A DNA stretch of 64,000 nt from Sphingopyxis sp. OAS728 (lineage in GTDB: Bacteria; Pseudomonadota; Alphaproteobacteria; Sphingomonadales; Sphingomonadaceae). The stretch is from NCBI RefSeq assembly GCF_014873485.1, contig NZ_JADBDT010000001.1, forward strand, positions 1,550,001 through 1,614,000, given 5' to 3'. The translations under genes were made by a program, and so were the position numbers. Positions 17,934 through 26,581 of this stretch are shown piece by piece (position 1 is the stretch's first letter; each line of letters begins with the position of its first letter). The notes beneath the pieces are model-generated. The model had not been told where the DNA came from. It did not search any database and saw only the letters and a program-made list of their open reading frames with translations.

Positions 17934-19412
17934 CTAGCTGGTTTTGAGCGCGCGGTCAGCCATCGCTTTGGCTCCGCCCGACGCGGAAACGAAATCGACT
18001 ATCGCATTGCGGCCGCCTTGGCGCTCTTCGCTCGATATGATCAGTGACAGCGCGCGCGGGTCGCCACCGAACAGACGTGCCTTCAGGCCCGCAAGCTTCG
18101 CTGCGCGCGCGCTACCCGTCACTTTGCCATCGACGACATACCAGGTCGCGGCGTCGCGCAGCACCGGGCCCGGATGCAGGAGGCGTTCGGTCTTCGCGCC
18201 CTCGACGGCTGGCAGCGCGGCGCTCCACGCCCATTTGCTGTCGGGGTCGATCGCGCCTTGCCCGAAAGCGACCACTTCGCGACCTTCGGCCTGCCGTTCG
18301 TAGCCGCCGACAGCAACGGTCACGACCTGCCCCTTGTCGTTCGAAAAATGGCGCAGCTGCCGCTGGTCGGCGCCATCGAAGCGCGGCGCCCATGCTGGCC
18401 CATCGACGCGCACGTCGCCCCACCCCCGTGGCACGGTGATTGCGACCGTCGAAGGCAGGACTGCGCTGCGCCCGCCCACCAGATGGCTCCAGCCGACGAA
18501 CAGCAAGGGAATCGCAAGCGCCGCGGGCAACACCGCTTTCGCGGGCCCGGCAAAGCGCGACACGCCCCCCAGCCTGCTCACATCGACCGCGGCGTCGTTG
18601 GCCGGCCGGTCGAACCAGCGGCGCGCGACGAGCATGACGAGCAGGATCACAGCGCCGAAGAAGAACCAGCCGTAGAAGACATGGTCGATCCCGCCCGCCG
18701 CCTCGATCCCCCAGATTTCCGCGGCGACCATCGTGCCATATGCGCGGAGTGCGTTGGCGAGGATCGTTGTCGCAAGGGCAGCCACGATGAAGATGATCCG
18801 CCGCGTCCAGCTCTTGAAGCACAGATGTGCCGCGAACACGGCATAGGCGAGCATCGCGATCAGGAAATTGACCCCCGAGCAGGCCTCGGCCACCTCGAAG
18901 AAGCCGGCAGGGGTCGTGATGAACACGCCCTCCATCTCTGCCGGAATGCCCGAGAGATGGAGCAGGACCATGCTGATATGCGCGGTGAGCGTCTGGAGCA
19001 AAGGCACCAGTTCTTCGCCGAACGGCACGAGCAATAGCGCATAGCCAAGCGGAAAGAGCAGCGCGCGCACGAGCTTTTCGCCGAGCGCCGCCGCGACCGC
19101 GCCCTGCAGCATCAGGACCAGCGCGAGCTGGCGAAACAGACCGACTCCCGCCGCCTCGCCAACGAGCCATACCAGCCCCGCGCCCGCCATCCATATCAGC
19201 GCGGGCCACCAATAGACCGGCGTCAGCGGCCGCAACAGCGCAATACGCTGCGACACCAGCCAGCCGATCATCGGCACGATCAGCAGGCAATGGGTGAAGG
19301 TCGAGCTGTTCCACCAGATGCCCGCCACATCGGCCGCTTCGCGCCAGAAAATCGCGGCGATCGCCGCGGACAGCAATGCCAGCGCGGCAAGGTGGCGTTG
19401 CCAAAGCGTCAT
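17934..19412 (-). CDS. xrtA: Exosortase A (XrtA) with fused EpsI-type domain
   Basis: A 492-residue inner-membrane protein. Residues 1 to about 265 have roughly eight membrane segments and the exosortase triad: Cys178 in EVAEACSGVNFL, Arg223 in LANALRAYG and His244 in GGIDHVFYGWFFF. XrtA is held to recognise the PEP-CTERM tail of exported proteins and cleave or transfer it. The C-terminal 200 residues form a soluble EpsI-like domain (VPRGWGDVRVDGPAWAPRF onward), a common fusion in this family. Its ATG overlaps the stop of the glycosyltransferase gene by 4 bases. Confidence 0.93.
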   Translation of the reverse strand: MTLWQRHLAALALLSAAIAAIFWREAADVAGIWWNSSTFTHCLLIVPMIGWLVSQRIALLRPLTPVYWWPALIWMAGAGLVWLVGEAAGVGLFRQLALVLMLQGAVAAALGEKLVRALLFPLGYALLLVPFGEELVPLLQTLTAHISMVLLHLSGIPAEMEGVFITTPAGFFEVAEACSGVNFLIAMLAYAVFAAHLCFKSWTRRIIFIVAALATTILANALRAYGTMVAAEIWGIEAAGGIDHVFYGWFFFGAVILLVMLVARRWFDRPANDAAVDVSRLGGVSRFAGPAKAVLPAALAIPLLFVGWSHLVGGRSAVLPSTVAITVPRGWGDVRVDGPAWAPRFDGADQRQLRHFSNDKGQVVTVAVGGYERQAEGREVVAFGQGAIDPDSKWAWSAALPAVEGAKTERLLHPGPVLRDAATWYVVDGKVTGSARAAKLAGLKARLFGGDPRALSLIISSEERQGGRNAIVDFVSASGGAKAMADRALKTS

Positions 19413-20614
19413 GCGGGCAGCCCGAGCAGCGCGCCCAGCGGCGAAAGACGGGCGTCCCAGCCATAACGCGCGATCATCTGCGCACGCGCCGCATTCCCCA
19501 TCTTCGCGGCTGCGGCCTGGTCGTCAAAGACGTGGCAAACCGCATCGGCCATGGCCGCCGCGCCATCGGCAACGAACATATGCTCGCCCGGCGTCGCTTC
19601 GATCCCCGTCGCGGCGGCGGCACTCGCAACCACAGGCCGCGCCATCGCCATCGCTTCGAGCAGTTTGTTCTGGACGCCGCGTGCGAGCAGCAGCGGCGCA
19701 ACGACCGCGTCGGCGGCAGCGAGCCAGGGGCGCACATCGGGCACTTCGCCGGTGACCGTCACTCCGGGCAGCGCCGCGAGCGCGCGGACTTCGTCGGTCG
19801 GCGCGCGGCCGACGATCGCAAAGCGGGCTTGCGGATGACGCTGGCGGATCAGCGGCAAGATATCCTTTGCGAACCAGCGAACCGCGTCGATATTGGGGCG
19901 GTAATCCATCTGGCCGGTGAAGACGGCGAGCGGCCCGTCGCCTGTCCCGACCGCATCGAACTCACCCGCCGGGTCGAAGCGATCGGTGTCGATGCCGTTT
20001 TCGACGGCGCGCACGTGGTCGGCGCCCAGCCCGCTCTGCGCGCGGAACAGTGCGGCCTCGGCTTCGCTAACGAACAGGCTGGTATCGACTTTGCGGGCCA
20101 CCTCGACCTCGAACGCACCCAGCTTCACCGCCTCGCGCTTGTGCACCCAGTTCAGCGGCTGGCTCTTGTCCTGCTCGGCGTAAGTCGCGAATTTGGCGGA
20201 ATCGACATCGACGAAATCCATCAGCACGGCGCCGTCGAAAGCGGCCGGGATATATTGCGCCATCTGGCCCGAGAAGGCGACGATATGCGTAATGCCGCCC
20301 CGTCCGACGAGATCGTCAACGTGACGCGCCAACGCGGCGTTACGGAACAGGCGGTTCGACACCGGCTCGCCGCGCAGCACGGCCTGGATCAGCGCGACCG
20401 GGCGAGAGGCCTTGCGCACCTCGATCGCCACACTCTTGCAAAGCGGCGCCATCTTCTCGCGCGCAGCGCCGGCATCTTCCGCGTTGTCGGCAAGCGCCGC
20501 AACATGCACCGGCGCGAGCTTCGCCAGCGCTTCGAACATATGCCAGCTGCGGATCCGGTCGCCGCGGTCGGGGGGCCAGGGCGCGCGGTGGACGAGGAAC
20601 AGGATTTCGGCCAT
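19409..20614 (-). CDS. Glycosyltransferase, XrtA system (GT4-like)
   Basis: A 401-residue GT-B glycosyltransferase of the kind regularly found in XrtA polysaccharide loci. The N-terminus MAEILFLVHRAPWPPDRGDRIRSW is characteristic; the acceptor domain is followed by VAVFTGQMDYRPNID-type donor-domain sequence and a C-terminal PLLLARGVQNKLLEAMAMARPVV, which matches the sugar-nucleotide-binding E-x7-E region. The start at 20614 is the ATG of MAEIL; upstream in-frame sequence lies over the next gene. It is 11 bases from the FemAB-like gene and overlaps xrtA. Donor sugar unknown. Confidence 0.87.
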   Translation of the reverse strand: MAEILFLVHRAPWPPDRGDRIRSWHMFEALAKLAPVHVAALADNAEDAGAAREKMAPLCKSVAIEVRKASRPVALIQAVLRGEPVSNRLFRNAALARHVDDLVGRGGITHIVAFSGQMAQYIPAAFDGAVLMDFVDVDSAKFATYAEQDKSQPLNWVHKREAVKLGAFEVEVARKVDTSLFVSEAEAALFRAQSGLGADHVRAVENGIDTDRFDPAGEFDAVGTGDGPLAVFTGQMDYRPNIDAVRWFAKDILPLIRQRHPQARFAIVGRAPTDEVRALAALPGVTVTGEVPDVRPWLAAADAVVAPLLLARGVQNKLLEAMAMARPVVASAAAATGIEATPGEHMFVADGAAAMADAVCHVFDDQAAAAKMGNAARAQMIARYGWDARLSPLGALLGLPA

Positions 20615-20625
20615 TTCGCGGCGTC

Positions 20626-21675
20626 TTACCCTAGGCCGCGGGCGATCAGCGGGCCGATCCGGTTCGCCGCCCACAGCGGCAGCTTCTTCCAAAGGTCGAC
20701 TTGCAGCCGGTATTTGGCGCTGTTGGGATTGGTGTCGCGCGCCGTTTCGCCGGGAGCGAGCCAGCGGGCGTAGGTGAGCGGCTGCGGTTCGAAGCCCCAA
20801 TTCTTCTTGTAGGCGAAAGGTCCCGTGCCGAGTTTCGAGCGCCCAAAATCGAAACGCGTGCAGCCCTTGGCATGTGCGTGGCGCATCAGGGCGAAATACA
20901 TAAGCTCGTTGGCCCGAAGGCGGCGCGCGTCGGTAGTGCCGCCGCCCCAATAGGGCATGACGGTGCCGCGCCAGTAGAGGCTGAGGACGCTGGCCACGGC
21001 GCGGCCTTCCTCTCGCACGGTCAGGATATCCGCATCGTCGCCAAAGGCTTCGAGCACGGCATCGAAAAGCGCTTTCGGGAACACGGGCGTCCCGAGGTTA
21101 CGGACGCTGGTTGCATAGATGCGATAATGGTCGCGGCGCTCCTGTTCGGAGCGGCCCGTGGTGACGGTGAGGCCGCTTTCGAGCGCCTTGCGGACCTCGG
21201 CGCGCTGTTTGCGCGGGATGGCGAGGAGTTCGGCGTCGTCGTCGGACGCGAGGTCGCGTGCAAAGCCCGCGTAGACGCCTTCCTCGACCTGCCAGCCCGT
21301 GGGCAGCGGACTGCCGCGCAGTTCGACCGACGGGACGCCCAGCGATCGCGCCATGTCGGCCGCGCCCCCCGCGAGTGTTGCCGCCACGGCTTCATTGTCG
21401 GCGAGGATGCCGCCGCCCACCGCGAAGCCGCTGCCGACCAGCGCCTGCCCGAACAGCGGCGAGCGGATATGGTGGAGCGGCAGGAGGCCCGTCAGCGTGC
21501 CATCGGCGTCGCGCGCGGTGACGAGGTGGCAGCGGTGCCCGGTGGCCTTGGTGATCGCCTCGCACCATTCGCGGGTGTGAAAGGGCGTCGCTTGAGCGTG
21601 CGCGGCGACATAGCTGTCCCACGCGGCGGCGTCGGACAGCGGTGCGGCGGTGAAGCTCGACACAGGCGCGTTCAC
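20626..21675 (-). CDS. FemAB-like transferase, XrtA system
   Basis: About 349 residues, a GNAT-fold FemAB-related protein typical of XrtA loci. Characteristic segments are FHTREWCEAITKATGH, AEVRKALESGLTV and RFDFGRSKLGTGPFAYKKNWGFE near the C-terminus. FemAB proteins transfer amino acids from aminoacyl-tRNA to peptidoglycan; for this branch the donor is unknown. Two starts are possible: GTG at 21675, overlapping the deacetylase stop as GTGA, or ATG at 21690, adding five residues. The GTG is preferred because 4-base overlaps recur in this operon. Confidence 0.85.
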   Translation of the reverse strand: MNAPVSSFTAAPLSDAAAWDSYVAAHAQATPFHTREWCEAITKATGHRCHLVTARDADGTLTGLLPLHHIRSPLFGQALVGSGFAVGGGILADNEAVAATLAGGAADMARSLGVPSVELRGSPLPTGWQVEEGVYAGFARDLASDDDAELLAIPRKQRAEVRKALESGLTVTTGRSEQERRDHYRIYATSVRNLGTPVFPKALFDAVLEAFGDDADILTVREEGRAVASVLSLYWRGTVMPYWGGGTTDARRLRANELMYFALMRHAHAKGCTRFDFGRSKLGTGPFAYKKNWGFEPQPLTYARWLAPGETARDTNPNSAKYRLQVDLWKKLPLWAANRIGPLIARGLG

Positions 21676-22532
21676 GCCGCGGCGCGCCATGGCAAAGCGC
21701 GCTGCTGCTGCGCGGGGAGCAAGGCATCGGCGCGCGTCCATTCGAAATCGGCGAGCAATTTCTTCAGCTTGCCGGCCATCGCCGACAGGCCGCTGTAATG
21801 GCGGATCTTCGACTTGATCGGTGCATCGGCGACGCGCGGCTGGCCGGGGTCGATTTCCCATGGATGGAAATAGAGGATCGCCGGGTGCCCCTCCGCGTTC
21901 ATCCGCGCGATCGCCCAGCGCGTGAAGGCGTAGGGCAGCATCCGCATGAACCCGCCGCCGCCCGCTGCCAGCGTCCGGCCGGCAAAGCGCGCGGTGGTGA
22001 CCGGCCATTCGACGAGGTCGCTGTCGGGGAGCGGACGCCACGCGTGGCGCGGGCTTTGCGGCCAGCCATAATGATCGTGGACGACAGGCGCGACGCTGCT
22101 CGAATAAGCATAGCCCTGTTCGGCAAGCACGGCATGCGCCCATGGGGTTCGCGTATCGACCGAGAAGCTCGGCGCGCGGTAGCCGCGGATCGCCACACCG
22201 CCGAGGTCTTCGAGGATCGCCCGCGTCTTCCGTAAGTCCGCCGCGAATTCGTCGGCGGTCATGTTAAAAACGCGCTTGTGGTCGTAACCATGGCTCGCCA
22301 GTTCGTGCCCGGCGTCGGTGATCCGCTTGATCAGCGCGGGATAATGTTCGGCCACCCAGCCGAGCGTGAAGAAAGTGCCCTTGGCACCTGCATCGGCGAA
22401 AATCTGCAGCGCTGCGTCGCAATTCGCCTCGACCCGGCATTCGAGCGTCGGCCAGTCGGCACGGTCGATCGTGCGCTCAAAGGCGCCGACCTGGAACCAG
22501 TCCTCGACATCGACCGACAGGCCGTTCTGCAT
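21672..22532 (-). CDS. Polysaccharide deacetylase, XrtA system
   Basis: A 286-residue NodB-homology (CE4) enzyme that removes N-acetyl groups from polysaccharide. The first motif LSVDVEDWFQVG supplies the catalytic Asp and metal-binding Asp; ELASHGYDHKRVF supplies the two metal histidines; RGYRAPSFSVD is motif 3, and ILYFHPWEIDP near the C-terminus carries the late His. No signal peptide is seen, as in other XrtA-associated deacetylases. It would expose amines on the exopolysaccharide or its precursor, matching the amidotransferase and acyltransferases nearby. Confidence 0.92.
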   Translation of the reverse strand: MQNGLSVDVEDWFQVGAFERTIDRADWPTLECRVEANCDAALQIFADAGAKGTFFTLGWVAEHYPALIKRITDAGHELASHGYDHKRVFNMTADEFAADLRKTRAILEDLGGVAIRGYRAPSFSVDTRTPWAHAVLAEQGYAYSSSVAPVVHDHYGWPQSPRHAWRPLPDSDLVEWPVTTARFAGRTLAAGGGGFMRMLPYAFTRWAIARMNAEGHPAILYFHPWEIDPGQPRVADAPIKSKIRHYSGLSAMAGKLKKLLADFEWTRADALLPAQQQRALPWRAAA

Positions 22533-22577
22533 TTTTCCTCACCTTCATCAACCCGATAGCGGATTTCAGCCGGGCTG

Positions 22578-23804
22578 TCAGGCGGCCCAGGTTCGCGAAT
22601 TCTGCGGATTCGGCGCATTGTCCGGATCGCGCTCGACCCATTCGATCAGCAAGTCGAGCACGCGGCGGAGCGCGGCATCCTGTTCGACGAGACGCTCCTC
22701 GAGCGACGCGATCTGCTTTTCGAGCGCGGCGAGCTGTTCGGGGTCGACCGCCGGGGCGGCCGGAGCCGGTTCGGGCGGGGTCAGCGTGATGACGGGCGCC
22801 GGTTCGGCAGGCGTGGCGAAGGGCGCCGGACCGTCGGTAACCGGCGCGGCGGCGCGCGCCGGCCATTCGGGCGCTGTTTCGTTCGCGGCTTGCGGCGCAG
22901 CGAAGGGCGCGGGGGTCGGCGCCACCGCGGTTGCGGCGGCGGCCACGACCTCTTCGACGGGCAGCGGTGCCAGCGTCGCCGCGTCGATTCCGCGATCGGC
23001 CTCGATCTCCGCGACGACCGAGCGCACATTCTGCGCGGTGATGCGGTGCATCTGTTCGACCGCGCCATAGAGCAGCAGGCGGCTGACCAGCACGTTCAGT
23101 TTGCGCGGCACGCCTTCGCTGTAATCGAAGATTTCCTCGAAGGCGTCGGGGCTGAAGCTGGGATTGCCCGTCCAGCCAACCTTGCCGAGGCGGTGGAGGA
23201 TATAGGGTTCGACCTCTTCGGGCTCCATCGGGTCGAGGTGGTGCGTCGCAATCACGCGCTGGCGCAGCTGTTCGAGCGTCGGCGAGTGAAAGAGCGTCTG
23301 GCGGAATTCGGGCTGGCCGAGCAGGAATATCTGGAGCAGCGAATGGCCGCCGAGCTGGAAGTTCGAGAGCATGCGCAGCTCTTCGAGCGCCGAGATCGCG
23401 AGATTCTGCCCCTCATCGACGATCAGCAGCGTGCGGCGACCGGCGCGCGCCTGTTCGCGCAGATATTCCTCCATAGAGCGCAGCAGTTCGGCCTTGCTCT
23501 GCCCTTCCCACTCGATGCCGAATTGTTCGGCGACGAGGCGGAGAAGATCGTCGCCCTCGACCTGCGTCGACACCAACTTGACCGCGGTCAGACGATTGGG
23601 GTCGATCGTGTTCATCAGATGGCCGACGAGCGTCGTCTTGCCCGCGCCGACGTCGCCGGTGATGACGATGAAGCCTTCGCCCTGCGCAAGACCGTAGCCG
23701 AGATAGGACATCGCCTTGCGATGGGTGCCGCTTTCGAAATAGAAATGCGGGTCTGGCGTCAGCTGGAACGGACGCCCGGTGAAACCATAGAACTGATCGT
23801 ACAT
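22578..23804 (-). CDS. ExeA/GspA-like AAA ATPase, XrtA system
   Basis: A 408-residue ATPase. It begins MYDQFYGFTGRPFQLTPDP, typical of the XrtA-associated group, with Walker A GDVGAGKTTL at about 50-59 and Walker B LLIVDEGQNL. A Pro/Ala/Glu-rich linker (about 290-355) leads to a C-terminal coiled coil (LAALEKQIASLEERLVEQDAAL begins the heptads) and WVERD. It resembles ExeA of type II secretion but lacks a peptidoglycan-binding tail. It lies 22 bases after the barrel gene and probably helps energise assembly or export; this role is inference. Confidence 0.88.
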   Translation of the reverse strand: MYDQFYGFTGRPFQLTPDPHFYFESGTHRKAMSYLGYGLAQGEGFIVITGDVGAGKTTLVGHLMNTIDPNRLTAVKLVSTQVEGDDLLRLVAEQFGIEWEGQSKAELLRSMEEYLREQARAGRRTLLIVDEGQNLAISALEELRMLSNFQLGGHSLLQIFLLGQPEFRQTLFHSPTLEQLRQRVIATHHLDPMEPEEVEPYILHRLGKVGWTGNPSFSPDAFEEIFDYSEGVPRKLNVLVSRLLLYGAVEQMHRITAQNVRSVVAEIEADRGIDAATLAPLPVEEVVAAAATAVAPTPAPFAAPQAANETAPEWPARAAAPVTDGPAPFATPAEPAPVITLTPPEPAPAAPAVDPEQLAALEKQIASLEERLVEQDAALRRVLDLLIEWVERDPDNAPNPQNSRTWAA

Positions 23805-23826
23805 CGTAAAAATCCCGTTTGCTTGG

Positions 23827-25542
23827 TCAGAAGTTGTAACGAAGTCCCACCAAAGCTGAACCGATAAGCTGACTGTTGAAACCTTCTTGGTCGAAGGCGT
23901 TGAGGCTGGCCGCGGCTGTCCCGGTCAGGCCACGCCAGAAGCGCCGCGCATAGGAAGCGGTCAGGCCGGCCGACTGGACGTCGCTGGCGCCCGGCGCGCC
24001 ATTGTCGAAATAATTGACATAGCCCGACAAGCCGATGTCGGAATCGACGTCGAGTTGGCGCCCCGCCGAGACGAAGAGATAATAATTCTCGTCCTTGATC
24101 CCGTTGAGATTGCCGATCGGCGACAGCAACGGCGCGAGCAGCTTGCGCCGGTCGTAACCGACGCCGACGCCATAGCTCCACCCGCCGAAGCGCGACGACA
24201 AGGTCGCCTGGATACCGCGGCTGCGATATTGCGCCGAGGTCGCGTTGCCGAGCTGGTTGCTGAGGCAGCCGCCGCCCTGCTGGCCGAAGACGCACGGGTT
24301 GATGTCGCCGCTGATCGGGTTGCGGGTCGGGTCGAATTGGGTCGGCAACGCGGCAAGCCCGCCCGACAGGCCGCGGCCGAAGCTCGACAGCCCGTCGTAG
24401 ACGCCGACCTGGATCGAGGTCGCATGGTCGGCGCGATAAGTGAAGCTGCCGGTATAGATCGTATCGCCATAGCGGCGGCCGACCTTCGCGGTCAGCGATG
24501 TACGGCGGCTCGGCTGCCACATCACGCCGGCGTCCCAGATCAGCCCGTCGGTGTCGAACGACAGCTGGCGCGGGGTCGATTTGTCGGTGATGAAGCGGCC
24601 GTTCGAATCGCGCACGGGCACGCCATTGGCGTCGACGACCGGATTGCGCTGGCCGATTTCGATATCCTCGTAGCCGACGCCGCCGAGCAGCGCGACGGTC
24701 GGGCCGATCGGCACCGTCACGTCGGCGCGGGCGAACTTGCCCTCGTAACGCTGGTCGAGCTGGCTCGCATCCTCGCGCTCCCAGCCGCCCGACACTTGCC
24801 ATCCGAACGGCAGGTCTCCGGGGCGTGCGCCGACGCTGGCCCAGGCGACATGGTTCGTCGAGCTGTCGAAAATATCCTGCGGCTGCGTTCCCGGCGACAG
24901 GATCGCGGGTTCGTCGACTTCGACCTTGGTATAGCCAACGCGATAACCCGCCCCGACGTCGAGCCCGCCGATACGCCGTGCAAAGGTCGGGCCGGCATAA
25001 AGCGAATAAATGTCCGCGACATTGCTGGCGTCGCCGATGAACAGCCCGCTCGCCGCGCCCTGTCCGTCGGCGCGGGTTCGCGTCGCGAGCGCGCCGGCTT
25101 CGAGGTTCAGACCGCGCGCTGCCTCGATCCGGCCGCGCAGAAGGCCGCTAACCATGTCCGAATCGCCAAGATCGTCGTTCCATCCGATACGATGTTCATA
25201 ACGAATGGATCCGGCGAGTTCGGCGCGGTTGGTCGCGATCGCGGCATCCACCCCGACCGCGAGGTTCGTATAGGTGAGGACGTCGCCGCCGTTCTTGAGG
25301 TCAGCGGTCAGCACCTGATCGATTTCGAGATAGGGGCTAACGGCGACCGTCCGCTGGGTGCGGCGGCGCTCGGCGCGCTTCTCCGAGCGCCCCTGCTCGG
25401 GCGCCGGCGCGCCGGCCGATGTTGCATTATCGCCGCCCGAGGCGGGACCGCCCGAAAATTGCGCATGCGCGCCCGTCGCCGTCCCGGCGAGCAGCAGGGC
25501 CGCCAGCGTCGACAGATGACGCATGGTGGTCGTGGTGCGCAT
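23827..25542 (-). CDS. Outer-membrane beta-barrel protein, XrtA system
   Basis: A 571-residue protein with a signal peptide (MRHLSTLAALLLAG, ending AHA-Q), a short Gly/Ala/Glu-rich linker and repeated amphipathic strands ending in LVGLRYNF, the C-terminal aromatic signal of outer-membrane proteins. It matches the barrel type regularly found in XrtA polysaccharide loci, a candidate outer-membrane pore or organiser for the polymer. The ATG at 25542 overlaps the kinase stop by one base (TGATG); the frame continues upstream without coding character. Confidence 0.85.
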   Translation of the reverse strand: MRTTTTMRHLSTLAALLLAGTATGAHAQFSGGPASGGDNATSAGAPAPEQGRSEKRAERRRTQRTVAVSPYLEIDQVLTADLKNGGDVLTYTNLAVGVDAAIATNRAELAGSIRYEHRIGWNDDLGDSDMVSGLLRGRIEAARGLNLEAGALATRTRADGQGAASGLFIGDASNVADIYSLYAGPTFARRIGGLDVGAGYRVGYTKVEVDEPAILSPGTQPQDIFDSSTNHVAWASVGARPGDLPFGWQVSGGWEREDASQLDQRYEGKFARADVTVPIGPTVALLGGVGYEDIEIGQRNPVVDANGVPVRDSNGRFITDKSTPRQLSFDTDGLIWDAGVMWQPSRRTSLTAKVGRRYGDTIYTGSFTYRADHATSIQVGVYDGLSSFGRGLSGGLAALPTQFDPTRNPISGDINPCVFGQQGGGCLSNQLGNATSAQYRSRGIQATLSSRFGGWSYGVGVGYDRRKLLAPLLSPIGNLNGIKDENYYLFVSAGRQLDVDSDIGLSGYVNYFDNGAPGASDVQSAGLTASYARRFWRGLTGTAAASLNAFDQEGFNSQLIGSALVGLRYNF

Positions 25543-26567
25543 CACGCGCCTCCTTGTCCGTAATAAGTCCCGAAGCGGCGGCCGCCCGGCGAGAATTTGA
25601 CCCCGTTGAGGAGCAGCTGGATATGCGGACACGCGCCCATCAGGCCGATCGCGTCGCGCAGCGCCGATTCGAGCGTCTCGTCGGCGCGCACGACCATGAT
25701 CGTCTGTCCGACGTGCCCCGCGAGCACCGTGGCGGGCGATGCCGCGAGCACCGGCGGCGAATCGATGATGAGGATGCGGCCCGGCGCGCCCGCTTCGAGC
25801 TGCGCGAGCAACGCCTCGGTCCGCGCCGAGGCGAGAAGTTCGGTGTCGTGCATATGGCCGGTACCCGCGGGCATGACCTTCAGGCCCGGAATATCGGTCT
25901 GGATCAGGCAGTCGCCGAGCGGCAGATGCGGATCGGCGAGCGCGTCCATCAGGCCGGGACCGTCTTCGAGGCCCAAAGATTCGAGAACGCTCGGCTTGGC
26001 GATGTCGGCATCGATCAGCAGCACGTCGTGATCCGCCTCGACCGAAAGGCTCAAGGCAAGGTTGACCGCGGAGAAGGTCTTGCCCTCGCCCGGGTTCGCC
26101 GAGGCGATGAGCACACGGTGGCCGCGCGGCAGGATCGGGCGATTGCCGACACCGCCGAAATTGCGGATCAGCTCGCGCTTCACGATGCGATATTCTTCGG
26201 AAATGCCCGTGACGGGCGTTCCGGGCACGATCATGCCGCGCGATGCAAGGCGCGCGCGGTCGACCGTTCCCTGCCGCGTCGGGACGATCGCAGGCGCTGC
26301 CTTGGCGACATCCTTGCGCGGCGACGGCTTCGGCGCGACAGGCGCAGCTTCGACCGCAGGCGCCGCCTCGACGACGGGATCGAGGATTTCGGGCTGCGGC
26401 GCTTCAGTCGCGGGTGCAGCCTCGACCTTCTTCGCCTTTTTGGGCGTTTCAGGCGGCAGTTTCGACACGTCGATCGTCGGCGCATTGGCCGCGGGATCGA
26501 GGCCGAACATATCGGCCGCGCGTTCGAGGAGCGAGGGCGGACGCTTGACTTTGCGTTGGTCGTTCAT
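25542..26567 (-). CDS. Tyrosine-kinase-like ATPase (CpsD/CapB type), XrtA system
   Basis: A 341-residue cytoplasmic partner of the chain-length protein. After a disordered Ala/Pro/Lys/Glu-rich region (about 30-100), SEEYRIVKRELIRNF is followed by Walker A ASANPGEGKTFSAVNLA (155-171), Walker A' LLIDADIAKPS and RILIIDSPPVL, the BY-kinase arrangement. The C-terminus has only a short YY pair, unlike the Tyr-rich tails of canonical BY-kinases. The ATG at 26567 follows GGGGGA; a GTG at 26585 overlapping the previous stop would add six residues. Confidence 0.9.
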   Translation of the reverse strand: MNDQRKVKRPPSLLERAADMFGLDPAANAPTIDVSKLPPETPKKAKKVEAAPATEAPQPEILDPVVEAAPAVEAAPVAPKPSPRKDVAKAAPAIVPTRQGTVDRARLASRGMIVPGTPVTGISEEYRIVKRELIRNFGGVGNRPILPRGHRVLIASANPGEGKTFSAVNLALSLSVEADHDVLLIDADIAKPSVLESLGLEDGPGLMDALADPHLPLGDCLIQTDIPGLKVMPAGTGHMHDTELLASARTEALLAQLEAGAPGRILIIDSPPVLAASPATVLAGHVGQTIMVVRADETLESALRDAIGLMGACPHIQLLLNGVKFSPGGRRFGTYYGQGGA

Positions 26568-26581
26568 GTCATCGTCCCCCG